From Tolumonas sp008015085 (GTDB lineage Bacteria; Pseudomonadota; Gammaproteobacteria; Enterobacterales; Aeromonadaceae), in the NCBI GenBank assembly GCA_029265125.1, contig JAJUJX010000007.1, positions 1-64,000 of the forward strand: a DNA stretch of 64,000 bases, written 5' to 3'. Every line of letters begins with the position of its first letter. The first letter of the stretch is position 1. Shown piece by piece: positions 1-8,628 of this stretch. Below the pieces are notes generated by a model, which worked only from the letters and a program-made list of their open reading frames with translations, had not been told where the DNA came from and ran no database searches. Both the position numbers and the translations under genes were made by a program.

Positions 1-90
1 ACCTGTATCCATTCCGAACACAGAAGTGAAACGCTGTAGCGCCGATGGTAGTGTGGCATTCGCCATGTGAGAGTAGGACACTGCCAGGCT
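1..90 (+). rRNA. rrf: 5S ribosomal RNA, 3' part
   Basis: The first 90 bases match the 3' three quarters of a gammaproteobacterial 5S rRNA: the blocks CAGAAGTGAAACGC, GTAGCGCCGATGGTAGTGTGG and GAGAGTAGG...CTGCCAGGC are all in the right order. The window opens inside the gene, so about 30 bases of the 5' end are missing. It is presumably the last gene of an rrn operon lying to the left. A strong terminator follows. Confidence 0.96.
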
Positions 91-110
91 TTTAAATTGA
101 AGTAAAAGAC

Positions 111-140
111 AAAACCCCGCAATCGCGGGGTTTTTGTTTT
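111..140 (+). terminator. rRNA operon intrinsic terminator
   Basis: CCCCGC (115-120) pairs with GCGGGG (125-130) around a 4-base loop and is followed by TTTTTGTTTT. It sits 20 bases after the 5S end, as expected for the end of an rrn operon. The A-run on the left means it may also serve the minus-strand gene ending at 167. Confidence 0.9.
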
Positions 141-166
141 TGAGGGCATTCTGAATATTGGAATGG

Positions 167-364
167 CTATTTCCGGCCAAGCAATGCTGCACAAATGAAG
201 AACTTGGTATCGCCGTTATTATCTTTCTGTATTTTTGCTAAAACTCTTTCTTTATCTACTAGTTCCCAATTATCCCGGCGAGAACGAGGCGATTTTGCGC
301 CGATACTCATCAAATACTCCATGAAAAGATGGGCGTTTTTGATCTCTGTCAGATGTGTATCCAT
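167..364 (-). CDS. small hypothetical protein, 65 aa
   Basis: I do not recognise this protein. It is a basic, soluble-looking 65-aa polypeptide with no signal peptide or membrane segment; an N-terminal helix-like stretch (residues about 5-20) is followed by a Lys/Asp-rich middle and a short hydrophobic end (FFICAALLGRK). Support for it being real is a good Shine-Dalgarno AGGAG nine bases before the ATG on the minus strand, and sensible codon and amino-acid composition. An overlapping plus-strand frame (195-473) has a much less protein-like composition and I take that one as the shadow. The gene points towards the rRNA terminator, which could end its transcript. Confidence 0.5.
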   Translation of the reverse strand: MDTHLTEIKNAHLFMEYLMSIGAKSPRSRRDNWELVDKERVLAKIQKDNNGDTKFFICAALLGRK

Positions 365-611
365 ATTGCGTGGCTCCTATCTTGTCTATGTGAATGCATT
401 AAAACTGAGTTTGGTTACAGTTCTATTAATTTCGGAGTCCATAGCGTTCGTCGTAAACCAGTTTATTCTATGACGCACTGTCTATGTCGTTAGCGTGGGG
501 GAGAAAGTTTTTCTGCCAACTCCTTAAGCTTAGACCTAGTTTGGGTGATCATCAAAATTAATTAGTTTCGAATAGATAGTTGTATCACAAATAAAGACTC
601 AAAAGGGTCGC

Positions 612-1073
612 TTATTCGCCAATAATTGCCACGGATGCATTCAGTAAGTGAATAAGTGCTTGAGGAGCGATCTCTATGGAAACCCCCCGTTTGCCGCCGC
701 TGACCAAGATGGATGCATATGCTAATGCACTTTCATCGAGTAGGGTTGGTAAGGCTTTTTTCTGAGCGAAAGGGCTGATGCCTCCAACTTTATAGCCAGT
801 TATACGCTCTGCGTCAGCTGGAGCCATTAATTCAACTTGTTTAAGATGAGCGAGTTTTGCTGATGCTTTAAGATTCAATCGTTTATTTACAGGAACGATC
901 GCTGTGACTGCTTGTTTGTCATGGTGAATCAATAACGTCTTGAATACTTTATTTTCTTCTACCTGCAGCTGCTTTGCACAATGTTTACCGAAGTCATCAC
1001 TGATATGACATTCATAAGTATGTACTTTAAATTCAGAGCCAATATGTTTTAAGAAACGAATTGCGGGTGTCAT
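612..1073 (-). CDS. ybaK: Cys-tRNA(Pro)/Cys-tRNA(Cys) deacylase YbaK
   Basis: The 153-aa product has the length and sequence pattern of the YbaK/EbsC family of trans-editing enzymes, which hydrolyse Cys mischarged onto tRNA(Pro) in the cytoplasm. Visible family features are the N-terminal TPAIRFL start, the central KTLLIH and PVNKRLNLKA block containing the conserved lysine region, and the GGISPFAQKK loop near residue 100 followed by SGGKRGVSIEI. It is a single gene on the minus strand with no close partner; the flanking 247 bp to the left and 287 bp to the right hold no other convincing gene. Function is assigned from the family, not tested. Confidence 0.93.
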   Translation of the reverse strand: MTPAIRFLKHIGSEFKVHTYECHISDDFGKHCAKQLQVEENKVFKTLLIHHDKQAVTAIVPVNKRLNLKASAKLAHLKQVELMAPADAERITGYKVGGISPFAQKKALPTLLDESALAYASILVSGGKRGVSIEIAPQALIHLLNASVAIIGE

Positions 1074-1280
1074 CTATTTTCTCCGCTACTTATAGGATCT
1101 AACCGATCCTGGAGGATGGATTGACTCTTCTGCTTACGTAGTTTCAGTTAGTGTCTGATTGAATATCTATGATGCAAAAGGTCAATGACTAAGGTTGATA
1201 GGATACGCCGATATCCCGCCTATGCCAGCGTGTAATGACAATAGGAGGGCAGATGAAAGAAATGATAATATTGTAATTAA

Positions 1281-1315
1281 AAATCCGGACTAGACTCTAG
1301 GTCCGGATTTTTTCT
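1281..1315. terminator. bidirectional intrinsic terminator after ppnP
   Basis: A perfect 10-bp inverted repeat, AAATCCGGAC (1281-1290) and GTCCGGATTT (1301-1310), with a 10-base loop. It is flanked by T-runs in both directions (TTTTTCT on the plus strand, TTTTTAATTA on the minus strand). It lies 46 bases beyond the ppnP stop, so it most simply ends the minus-strand ppnP transcript. It would also end any plus-strand transcript through the tiny reading frame at 1253-1276. Confidence 0.85.
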
Positions 1316-1360
1316 AGTTAGACACAAATGGTGTTATGTGTCTGATTTTAATGGTATTTA

Positions 1361-1642
1361 TTACTTGTATTCACACAAGTATGCAGTATCTTGAGCAACT
1401 TTAAGCTGGAATTTGCTATTACCCGGAACGTTGAATTCTTGCCCGGCAGCAAACGTTTGCCAGTCACTTGAACCTGGTAACAATACAGTCAGCGCACCAC
1501 GGATAACCACCATCACTTCAGGCGCGCCTGTTCCGAATTCATATTCACCTGGTGCCATCACACCTACAGTAGCCCGTTGGTTAGCATTGTCAAAACCGAT
1601 GGATTTTACATTGCCTGAGAAATATTCATTAACTTGCAACAT
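1361..1642 (-). CDS. ppnP: pyrimidine/purine nucleoside phosphorylase PpnP
   Basis: This 93-aa protein matches the YaiE/PpnP family (DUF1255), small single-domain cupins that cleave nucleosides with phosphate to give a free base and pentose-1-phosphate. The start (LQVNEYFSG.VKSIGF), the central APGEYEFGTGAPEVM stretch around residues 30-45 and the FNVPGNSKFQLKV block near residue 75 are typical, and the length is standard. It is monocistronic, with a strong terminator behind it and an AT-rich region in front of it that is shared with the divergent T6SS cluster. The GTG- or ATG-preceded extension upstream is unnecessary; the ATG at 1642 gives the family N-terminus. Confidence 0.92.
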   Translation of the reverse strand: MLQVNEYFSGNVKSIGFDNANQRATVGVMAPGEYEFGTGAPEVMVVIRGALTVLLPGSSDWQTFAAGQEFNVPGNSKFQLKVAQDTAYLCEYK

Positions 1643-1940
1643 GGTTCACGCTTCCTTGTAGATAAACACCGAAAGCATAGCATATCGTTTGTATTTTAGG
1701 CATAGGAATTCAGGGTCTGATAGTGATGAGGTTATTATATGAGAATGACAATTTATGTCTGTAATAAATTACAGTTTCATTTTTATTAATATTTTTTTGT
1801 CGAAGTGTTTATTGTTTTTTATTCTGCTATTTCTGACAGAAATAATGTAAATATGATTAATTCTTTTGTCATGATGTTGAGCAAAAATTATTTCTTATTT
1901 ACTATTTCTTGCACACGGGATATCAAAATACGAAATAATA
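1643..1940. promoter_or_regulatory. AT-rich divergent region between ppnP and tssA with two palindromes
   Basis: This 298-bp stretch separates ppnP (left) from the T6SS operon (right) and holds no convincing gene. It is clearly AT-rich from about 1735 on. Two palindromes stand out: CTGTAAT-AA-ATTACAG at 1759-1774 and ATTTCTG-A-CAGAAAT at 1829-1843. Both have dyad symmetry suitable for a dimeric regulator and lie 98-182 bp before the tssA start. I looked for a sigma-54 -24/-12 element (TGGCAC-N5-TTGC) and did not find a good one. The AT-richness would suit silencing by an H-NS-like protein, but that is inference. Confidence 0.5.
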
Positions 1941-3482
1941 ATGAAATTAACAGATACTGGGGTCGTAGATTCCATCATTGCTCCTGTTACTGGACACTCC
2001 CAGCCAGAAGGGGAAGATGTTAGATATGATATTGATTTTGAAAGAATTGAGAGTGAAATTTCAAAGATAACCAGTATTCATAAAGACCAGAAAACAGATT
2101 GGAAATTGGTCCAAACATTAGGGTATGACCTTTTAGTTAACCGCAGTAAAGACTTGCGCATTCTTTGTTGGTTTTCTTTTTCTATTTTAAAAAATCAAAA
2201 TAATGAACAATTGCCAGCCATATTCGATCTTATTCAGCTTTTCATAAAAAAATATTGGAATTCTTGTTTTCCCCAAAAGCATCGGGCCCGATTGGCGGTG
2301 CTTAACTGGCTATTTGAGCGGATCGATTATAACGAAAATGGATACGCTGAAGACCTGTCTACAGACTCTCTAAGCTCTCTTATTGCGTCGTTTGAATCAT
2401 GTATTGATATTTTAGGGGATAAATTTGGAGATGATGCTCCTTTTCTGCAACCTAAACTTCAGCAATTACGTGATATCCGACATCGGCAAAAGCAGGTAAC
2501 TGAGACTGCAACAGTGATTAAGCCAGTTGTAGTCAGTTCCTCTTCAACTATTAGTCCTGCTGTACCCACGACAACAGCGATTACAGAAGAGGGTGACGGA
2601 GTTCGGATTGCCCGTTATCTGCAGGAGCAATCGAGGGTATTAATCAGCTGGTTTCTGACTAAAGATATCGCAGACCCCAGAGCGTATTTATTAACGCGCA
2701 GTTGTGCCTGGTTGCAAATTGTGTCTGCTCCGATTGCTGATGCCCAAGGCATAACCAAGTTAAAGCCATTAACGACCAATAAATTGCAGGAATACCAGCA
2801 AAGGCTGGCTGCAAAAGAATACTCTTCATTGATTCCTGAATTAGAAATCAGCTTATCTAAAGCCCCCTTCTGGCTAGATGGCCATCATTGGTGCGCCCAG
2901 GCTCTTGACGGGTTGGGGCATAGTGAAATGGCTATTCATTTGCGGGACTATTTGCGTTCTTTCCTGAATAAATTTTCATCGCTCATCGATTTATATTTTG
3001 ATGATGGCTCACCGTTTGCGTCTGAATCTACGAAAGAATGGTTATCCAGCTCTTCGGCCGGATCGGATGCTAATCATTTTTCATTGACCCATAACATCTC
3101 AGAAAATCAGCCGTGGCTGGCGGCACTAGCGTCTGCTCAGGAAAATGCCAAACGTGACAGTTCATGCTTGAAGCAAGAAATGCGGGCTTTGCAAATACTT
3201 GCGAATGCCGCAGAGTCTGGTCGTGACAAAGCCATGTGGCAGCTTTCTTTGGCGAAATTTTGTCAACAATCCCAACGTCATGATTTGGCTGTGCTGATTC
3301 TTGAAGAGCTTTATCAATCTATCGAGCTGTATCGCCTTCAGCATTGGGAACCTTTGCTGGTGAAAGAGGTTTTATTGCTGTGGCAAACGAGTTTAGAAAA
3401 AACAAACGCCAAGCAGCATCAGAACAAAATCAACGAAATAAAAACAAATCTTTATCGCATGGATATATCCATCGCATTTTAA
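1941..3482 (+). CDS. tssA: T6SS baseplate/cap protein TssA (VasJ type)
   Basis: The 513-aa product opens with an ImpA-type N-terminal domain: the motif EGEDVRYD at residues 23-30 corresponds to the AGEDLRYD signature of TssA proteins, followed by a helical region to about residue 150. The long C-terminal half, with tryptophan-rich helices such as WLDGHHWCAQALDGLG, resembles the VasJ-type extension. TssA is known to bind the baseplate and to cap or prime the growing tail sheath in the cytoplasm. It is the first gene of the operon, 13 bp before tssB. The ribosome binding site before the ATG is weak (AT-rich). An internal low-complexity Ser/Thr/Val linker (residues about 185-220) separates the two halves. 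Confidence 0.9.
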   Translation: MKLTDTGVVDSIIAPVTGHSQPEGEDVRYDIDFERIESEISKITSIHKDQKTDWKLVQTLGYDLLVNRSKDLRILCWFSFSILKNQNNEQLPAIFDLIQLFIKKYWNSCFPQKHRARLAVLNWLFERIDYNENGYAEDLSTDSLSSLIASFESCIDILGDKFGDDAPFLQPKLQQLRDIRHRQKQVTETATVIKPVVVSSSSTISPAVPTTTAITEEGDGVRIARYLQEQSRVLISWFLTKDIADPRAYLLTRSCAWLQIVSAPIADAQGITKLKPLTTNKLQEYQQRLAAKEYSSLIPELEISLSKAPFWLDGHHWCAQALDGLGHSEMAIHLRDYLRSFLNKFSSLIDLYFDDGSPFASESTKEWLSSSSAGSDANHFSLTHNISENQPWLAALASAQENAKRDSSCLKQEMRALQILANAAESGRDKAMWQLSLAKFCQQSQRHDLAVLILEELYQSIELYRLQHWEPLLVKEVLLLWQTSLEKTNAKQHQNKINEIKTNLYRMDISIAF

Positions 3483-3495
3483 TCAGGAGCAAGAA

Positions 3496-3987
3496 ATGGC
3501 GGGAAAAGAAGGCTCTGTGGCACCGAAGGAGCGCATTAATGTTACGTTCAAACCTTCCACCGGTGAAGGGATGGAGGAACTGGAGTTACCACTGAAGCTG
3601 ATGATGATTGGGGATTACACCTTAGTCCAGGATGAGCAGAAACTTGAAGATCGTAAAGCGATTAACATTAATAAAAATAACTTCAACGAGGTTCTGGAGA
3701 ATCATGATTTAGGGTTAACGCTGCAAGTTCCGAATCGTCTCAGCGATAACGCTACCGATGATGAATTAGCCGTGAATCTGCAATTCAAAACGATGAAGGA
3801 TTTTGACCCAGCCAGTCTGGTACAACAGGTGCCGGAAATGAAGGCATTGATGGAGCTCCGTGATGCTTTAGTGGCATTGAAAGGTCCGTTGGGGAATGTT
3901 CCCTCTTTCCGTAAAGCTATTGAAGAAGTACTGACCGATCAGAATGCCAGAGAAAAGGTCTTGGCTGAACTTGGCATGAAAGAATAA
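3496..3987 (+). CDS. tssB: T6SS contractile sheath small subunit TssB (VipA)
   Basis: A 163-aa protein of the TssB/VipA/ImpB family, which forms the contractile sheath together with TssC. The N-terminal stretch with KERINVTFKP and the block LPLKLMMIGDYT near residue 40, followed by LEDRKAININK, are hallmark segments, as is the alternating helix at VLENHDLGLTL. The length is standard. It follows tssA by 13 bp with a good Shine-Dalgarno (AGGAGCAAG, about 8 bases before the ATG) and is 19 bp before the preferred tssC start. The sheath surrounds the Hcp tube; no Hcp gene is found in this window. Confidence 0.96.
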   Translation: MAGKEGSVAPKERINVTFKPSTGEGMEELELPLKLMMIGDYTLVQDEQKLEDRKAININKNNFNEVLENHDLGLTLQVPNRLSDNATDDELAVNLQFKTMKDFDPASLVQQVPEMKALMELRDALVALKGPLGNVPSFRKAIEEVLTDQNAREKVLAELGMKE

Positions 3988-4006
3988 AAATTGAAGGGTG
4001 CGGGAT

Positions 4007-5482
4007 ATGAAGAAACGAGTAAGCGAACAAGCTACAGCGACGCTGGAGCCTGTGAATATTTTAGATCGCATTATCGCAGAAACCAAACTGACGCCTCAGG
4101 ATGAAGCGTATGACATTGCTAAACGTGGTGTCAGTGCATTTATTGAGGAGTTATTGAAAAATAAATCATCGGGTGAACCAGTCAAAAAAGCACTGGTCGA
4201 TAAGATGATTGCTGCTATTGATGAAAAGTTAAGTCGTCAGGTTGATGCGATTTTGCATGATGCCCGCTTTCAGCAGATGGAGTCTGCCTGGCGAGGTCTG
4301 AAAATGGTGGTCGATCGTACGGATTTTGATCAGAACATTAAGCTGGAAGTTCTGAATGTCTCAAAAGAAGATCTGCTGGACGACTTCGAAGATGCTGCGG
4401 ATATTACACATTCCGGTTTATATAAGCATGTATATACCTCTGAATATGGGCAATTTGGTGGTCAGCCTGTTGGTGCGATCATTGCGAACTATGCATTCGG
4501 GCCGTCTGCGCCTGATGTGAAAATGCTGCAATACGCATCCTCAGTCGCAGCCATGGCGCATGCGCCTTTTATTTCAGCCGCCGGGCCTAAGTTCTTCGGA
4601 CTGGAAAGTTTTGAAGGTTTGCCGAATATTAAGGATCTGAACGATCATTTTGATGGCCCTCAATACACGAAATGGCAAAGTTTCCGTGAAGCGGAAGATA
4701 GTCGTTATGTTGGCCTGACTTTACCGCGTTTCCTGTTGCGTCAACCATACAGCCCGGAAGATAACCCGGTAAAAACTTTCGTTTATAACGAAGATGTTTC
4801 TGTAACGCATGAGCATTATCTGTGGGGTAATTCTGCGTATGCTTTTGCTACCCGCCTGACTGAGAGTTTTGCCAAGTATCGCTGGTGTCCGAATATCATT
4901 GGCCCTCGTTCGGGTGGTGCGGTGAATGATCTGCCATTGCATCACTTTGAGAGTATGGGGGAAATTGAAACCAAAATCCCTACAGAAGTGCTGGTTTCAG
5001 ATCGACGTGAATATCAGTTGGCAGAGCAAGGGTTTATTTCGCTGACGATGCGTAAAGGCTCTGATAATGCAGCCTTTTTCTCTGCTAACTCAGCGCAAAA
5101 ACCAAAGTTTTTTGGTAACAGCGAAGAGGGCAAAAAAGCCGAACTTAACTATAAGCTCAGCACTCAGTTGCCGTATATGTTTGTGATTTGTCGTCTGGCT
5201 CATTACATCAAGGTTCTGCAGCGTGAACAGATTGGCTCATGGAAAGAGCGAACTCAATTGGAAACTGAGTTGAATAAGTGGCTGCGACAATACATTGCCG
5301 ATCAGGAAAATCCTCCGGCTGAGGTGCGTAGCCGTCGTCCGTTGCGGGCAGCACAGATCACCGTAGAAGATGTGGATGGTGAACCAGGTTGGTACCGTGT
5401 TGGTATCGCAGTCCGTCCGCATTTCAAATTCATGGGCGCAGATTTCACTCTTTCTCTCGTCGGTAAGCTTGATAAGGAATAA
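4007..5482 (+). CDS. tssC: T6SS contractile sheath large subunit TssC (VipB)
   Basis: The product is the TssC/VipB/EvpB large sheath subunit. Typical parts are ILDRIIAETKL near the start, the MESAWRGLKMVVDRTDF block around residue 95, the GQPVGAIIANYAFGPS segment and the SYxL-like C-terminal domain with PHFKFMGADFTLSLVGKLD at the end, which contributes to the ClpV-accessible surface. I start at the ATG at 4007, which has GAAGGG eight bases upstream; an in-frame GTG at 3998 would add three residues but lies on top of that ribosome binding site. That gives 491 aa, the usual length. The stop is two bases before tssE. Confidence 0.96.
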   Translation: MKKRVSEQATATLEPVNILDRIIAETKLTPQDEAYDIAKRGVSAFIEELLKNKSSGEPVKKALVDKMIAAIDEKLSRQVDAILHDARFQQMESAWRGLKMVVDRTDFDQNIKLEVLNVSKEDLLDDFEDAADITHSGLYKHVYTSEYGQFGGQPVGAIIANYAFGPSAPDVKMLQYASSVAAMAHAPFISAAGPKFFGLESFEGLPNIKDLNDHFDGPQYTKWQSFREAEDSRYVGLTLPRFLLRQPYSPEDNPVKTFVYNEDVSVTHEHYLWGNSAYAFATRLTESFAKYRWCPNIIGPRSGGAVNDLPLHHFESMGEIETKIPTEVLVSDRREYQLAEQGFISLTMRKGSDNAAFFSANSAQKPKFFGNSEEGKKAELNYKLSTQLPYMFVICRLAHYIKVLQREQIGSWKERTQLETELNKWLRQYIADQENPPAEVRSRRPLRAAQITVEDVDGEPGWYRVGIAVRPHFKFMGADFTLSLVGKLDKE

Positions 5483-5484
5483 GA

Positions 5485-5898
5485 GTGGGCTATGGCAGTC
5501 TGTTTGAACGACTGAATGGCGAAACGGTCGGTCGCGATCAGCGACTGACCGAAGAGAGTCTGGCGGCTTCCATACTGAATCATTTGAATAAATTACTGCA
5601 AACCCGGCAGGGAACGGTGCTTTGTTTACCTGAATACGGGTTGCCGGATTTGAATGATGCTAATGCCAGTATTTATGACTCGATTAATCGTATTCGTCGT
5701 CATGTGGAATGGGCTATCAACTGTTATGAACCAAGGCTGACGAATGTCAGAGTGATTCATGCGCCTGATGCAGGTAATCCACTTGCGCTGAAGTTCCGCA
5801 TAACCGGAACGATGCAGAAAGATGGATTTATCGGGGCGCTGACGGTTGGCGTCGATGTTTGTGGTGGTTCTGAACTGAGGTTACAGCGTGTCGTTTAA
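5485..5898 (+). CDS. tssE: T6SS baseplate wedge protein TssE (gp25-like)
   Basis: This 137-aa protein is a gp25-like baseplate wedge subunit. The GSLFERL start is typical, and residues about 45-60 carry the LCLPEYGLPDLND signature in which the glutamate corresponds to the conserved acidic residue of the EPR-like motif in phage gp25. It starts with GTG, two bases after the tssC stop, and AAGGA lies 8-9 bases upstream. Its 3' end overlaps tssF by 11 bases, so translation of the two is likely coupled. TssE sits with TssF, TssG and TssK in the cytoplasmic baseplate that nucleates sheath assembly. Confidence 0.94.
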   Translation: MGYGSLFERLNGETVGRDQRLTEESLAASILNHLNKLLQTRQGTVLCLPEYGLPDLNDANASIYDSINRIRRHVEWAINCYEPRLTNVRVIHAPDAGNPLALKFRITGTMQKDGFIGALTVGVDVCGGSELRLQRVV

Positions 5899-7645
5899 CC
5901 AATATTTCCAGAATGAGTTACTGGCACTAAAAGAACTGGGGCAGGATTTTTCCCGTAGGAATCCTGCTCTGGCACCTTTTCTCAGTCAGGATGGCCGGGA
6001 TCCCGATGTTGAACGTTTATTTGAAGGCTTTGCGTTTATCTCTGGTCGTCTGCGGCAAAAAATAGATGACGAATTACCAGAGCTGAGCCATTCATTGCTG
6101 CAGTTGTTGTGGCCAAATTACCTGCGGCCGATACCCAGTTTCAGTATGCTGGAGTTTGAGCCGGTATATCAGGCCAATCAAACGCCGGTCGTGCCCAAAG
6201 ATGCCGCTCTTTCTGCTATGTCAGGAAAATCAGTGAACGGGAAATTCCAGACTTGTTTTGAGACTACCTTGCAGCCTTTGCAGATACAGGATGTGAATTT
6301 CTATCCGCAAGGGGATGCAGGTATGCTGCAGATCCATTTGTTACCGATGGCTGATGTCACGATTGCCGATCTGTCTCTTTCATCATTGCGTCTGCATTTT
6401 TCCGGTGAGCGGGCAATTTCGACCTCATTGTATTTCAGCTTATTACAACTGACGCAGCGTGTGGCATTGCTGCTAAAAGATGAGCACGGGCAAACGCTGG
6501 AACGTTTCACTCTGAATACCAAAGAGATCAAGGCTGTCGGTTTCGGTAAGCATGAAAGATTGCTGGATTACCCACTCAATTGCTTTGATGGCTATGTGTT
6601 GTTGCAGGAGTACTTTTGTTTCCCTCAGAAGTTTCTTTTTGTGGACATCGATGGTCTGGCCGTTTTGCAGCATGCTCAGCATAAAGAACAGGCATGCAGT
6701 ATGGTACTGGAATTTGAATTATCCCGTACACCTATGCTGCATTTTCAGCCGAAGAAAGAAAATGTGCATCTGCATTGTTCGCCGGTAGCTAATGTCTTTA
6801 AAACACATGCGATCCCCGTTCGTTACGATCAACGTCAGACGGAATACAAAGTTATTCCGGCGGATAGTGGGCTGGATACCTCAAGTATCGTGTCAATTGA
6901 TAGTGTTACGGGCTGGTTGCCAGGTGATATTGGCATGCGGGAATTCTCTCAATTTGAAAGTTTCCGCAACTACGATGATGACGACGGCCATGCCTACTAT
7001 CGTGTCCGCTATAAACCGGGGATCGGGCATCATGGCACTGAAACTTGGCTGAGTTTTAATAATACCCAATTGGGCGGACAGATGGCGGAAACGATCTCTG
7101 TCGAACTGACATGCTGTGACCATACGCTGGCTCAGCATATTACTCCGGGTGACTTGTGTATTGCTGGCGATGGCATGCCGCAATATGCCAGCTTCCGCAA
7201 TATCACAGCATTATCAGCCACGTACCCTCCACCGATGTCAGGCGATACGCTGTGGCGCATTATCTCCAATATGTCTCTGAACTATCAGTCGTTGGCTGAT
7301 GTTCAGGCATTACGTGTAGTGCTGGAAACATATGACTTCCCTGGTGTCTATGATGATAAGCAGGCGCGCCGCACCCGGAAAATGCTGGAAGGGATCAAGG
7401 GTATTACCCAGAAAGCCAGTGATCGTATCTGGTATGGGTTACCTGTCCGGGGGATGAACACGGAAATTGAGATGGATGTGTCTCACTTCCTGTGTGAAGG
7501 CGATATGTTTTTGTTTGCAGCGATTCTGAATGAGTTTTTCTGCAGTTTTACCAGTCTGAATACGTTTCATCAATTACAGGTGAAAAGCAGTGACGGAGCG
7601 ATTTACACATGGGCACCGCGAATGGGTCAGCAAGTGCTGAACTGA
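5888..7645 (+). CDS. tssF: T6SS baseplate protein TssF
   Basis: The 585-aa product matches TssF (VasA/ImpG): the start FNQYFQNELLALKELG, the following AxxxPALAPFLSQDGRDPDVERLFEGFAFISGR-type region at residues about 20-55, and the LWPNYLRPIPSFSMLEF block near residue 80 are unmistakable. Start is GTG at 5888, inside the last codons of tssE, and the 3' end overlaps tssG by 37 bases. TssF forms the wedge heterotrimer with two TssF and one TssG per unit in the baseplate. Length is normal and I see no break in the frame. Confidence 0.95.
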   Translation: MSFNQYFQNELLALKELGQDFSRRNPALAPFLSQDGRDPDVERLFEGFAFISGRLRQKIDDELPELSHSLLQLLWPNYLRPIPSFSMLEFEPVYQANQTPVVPKDAALSAMSGKSVNGKFQTCFETTLQPLQIQDVNFYPQGDAGMLQIHLLPMADVTIADLSLSSLRLHFSGERAISTSLYFSLLQLTQRVALLLKDEHGQTLERFTLNTKEIKAVGFGKHERLLDYPLNCFDGYVLLQEYFCFPQKFLFVDIDGLAVLQHAQHKEQACSMVLEFELSRTPMLHFQPKKENVHLHCSPVANVFKTHAIPVRYDQRQTEYKVIPADSGLDTSSIVSIDSVTGWLPGDIGMREFSQFESFRNYDDDDGHAYYRVRYKPGIGHHGTETWLSFNNTQLGGQMAETISVELTCCDHTLAQHITPGDLCIAGDGMPQYASFRNITALSATYPPPMSGDTLWRIISNMSLNYQSLADVQALRVVLETYDFPGVYDDKQARRTRKMLEGIKGITQKASDRIWYGLPVRGMNTEIEMDVSHFLCEGDMFLFAAILNEFFCSFTSLNTFHQLQVKSSDGAIYTWAPRMGQQVLN

Positions 7646-8628
7646 TGGCCGGGCCCTTTGTTGGCTCAGTCAGAAGTTACAGTTTATTCCAAGCGATTGA
7701 TTTGTGTTGTAAATGGCTGGCACAGGTTAATCAGATTGATGATATTCAGGCTTATAAGCTGATTGCTTTCGTTGGGAATGCCTCTCTGGCATTTCCGAAA
7801 ACCGATATTGAAGAGGCTTATTTTTATCTGGAAGACAACGTTGTCAGAGCAAAGTTTGTTATTAACAGCATCAATTTGTTCGGTGCCGGTTCGCCATTGC
7901 CTGCCCATTATTATGAATCGATTGCCTGTGATGATGAACAGGGTCGGCGGGTTCGTGATTTTCTTGATTTGTTCAATCAGCGGCTGCAGGCACTGATTTA
8001 TCCGATCTGGAAAAAATACCGCTACTACATGCAGTTTGCATCGTCTGCGAATGATGCATTTTCTGCGCGGATGTTTGCGCTGATTGGCTTGGGTTATCCG
8101 GAACTGCGTCACAGCAGTCGGATTCAATGGCCCAAGCTGCTGCCCTATCTCGGTCTGTTGAGTATTAAAGTGCAATCAGCGTCGTTGCTGGAAGCGGTGC
8201 TGAGGTATTACTTCAATCACAAAGCGTTGTTTATTGAACAGTGTGTATTGCGTCGGGTTCAGATCCCGATGCAGCAACGGAATCAGCTGGGTAAAGCCAA
8301 TCATCGCTTGAGTCAGAATCTGGTGCTGGGTGACAGCATTGCGGATCGGCGTACTACATTTCGTATCCATATCCGGGAACTGGACTGGGATACATTTCAC
8401 TATTTTCTTCCTATCGGTGAAGGCTATGCCGTATTGCGTGAGCTGGTGGGATTCATCCTACGGGAACCTCTGGAATATGACATCAGCTTGTCGATGCCTG
8501 CAGGGTCATCGCAGCCCATGATGCTTTCCAATAATAATAAATGCCGGTTGGGCTGGACCTCCTGGTTTGGTTTGGAGGCCGCTGACGGCACCATTACAGT
8601 CGCGGGAAATATCAATGATAACCATTAA
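7609..8628 (+). CDS. tssG: T6SS baseplate protein TssG
   Basis: A 339-aa TssG (VasB/ImpH) homologue. It has the YSLFQAIDLC start region, a core with VRFxP-like strands replaced here by AFVGNASLAFPKTDIEE, the LFGAGSPLPAHYYE motif near residue 90 that is the strongest family marker, and the C-terminal LREP...YDISL region. The ATG at 7609 lies within the last codons of tssF (37-base overlap), and the gene overlaps clpV by 14 bases. TssG with TssF and TssE makes the baseplate wedge. Family and position in the operon both support the call. Confidence 0.94.
   Translation: MGTANGSASAELMAGPFVGSVRSYSLFQAIDLCCKWLAQVNQIDDIQAYKLIAFVGNASLAFPKTDIEEAYFYLEDNVVRAKFVINSINLFGAGSPLPAHYYESIACDDEQGRRVRDFLDLFNQRLQALIYPIWKKYRYYMQFASSANDAFSARMFALIGLGYPELRHSSRIQWPKLLPYLGLLSIKVQSASLLEAVLRYYFNHKALFIEQCVLRRVQIPMQQRNQLGKANHRLSQNLVLGDSIADRRTTFRIHIRELDWDTFHYFLPIGEGYAVLRELVGFILREPLEYDISLSMPAGSSQPMMLSNNNKCRLGWTSWFGLEAADGTITVAGNINDNH

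Noticed and set aside
195..473. Plus-strand frame of 92 codons near the rRNA end
   Set aside because: It overlaps the better supported minus-strand gene at 167-364, which has a good ribosome binding site; its composition is hydrophobic and irregular.
1643..1940. Sigma-54 promoter for the T6SS operon
   Set aside because: I looked for a GG-N10-GC pair with the -24/-12 consensus and found no good match.
7684..8175. Minus-strand frame of 163 codons
   Set aside because: It lies wholly inside tssG, which has clear family motifs; the product looks like an antisense shadow rich in Arg, Gln and Thr.
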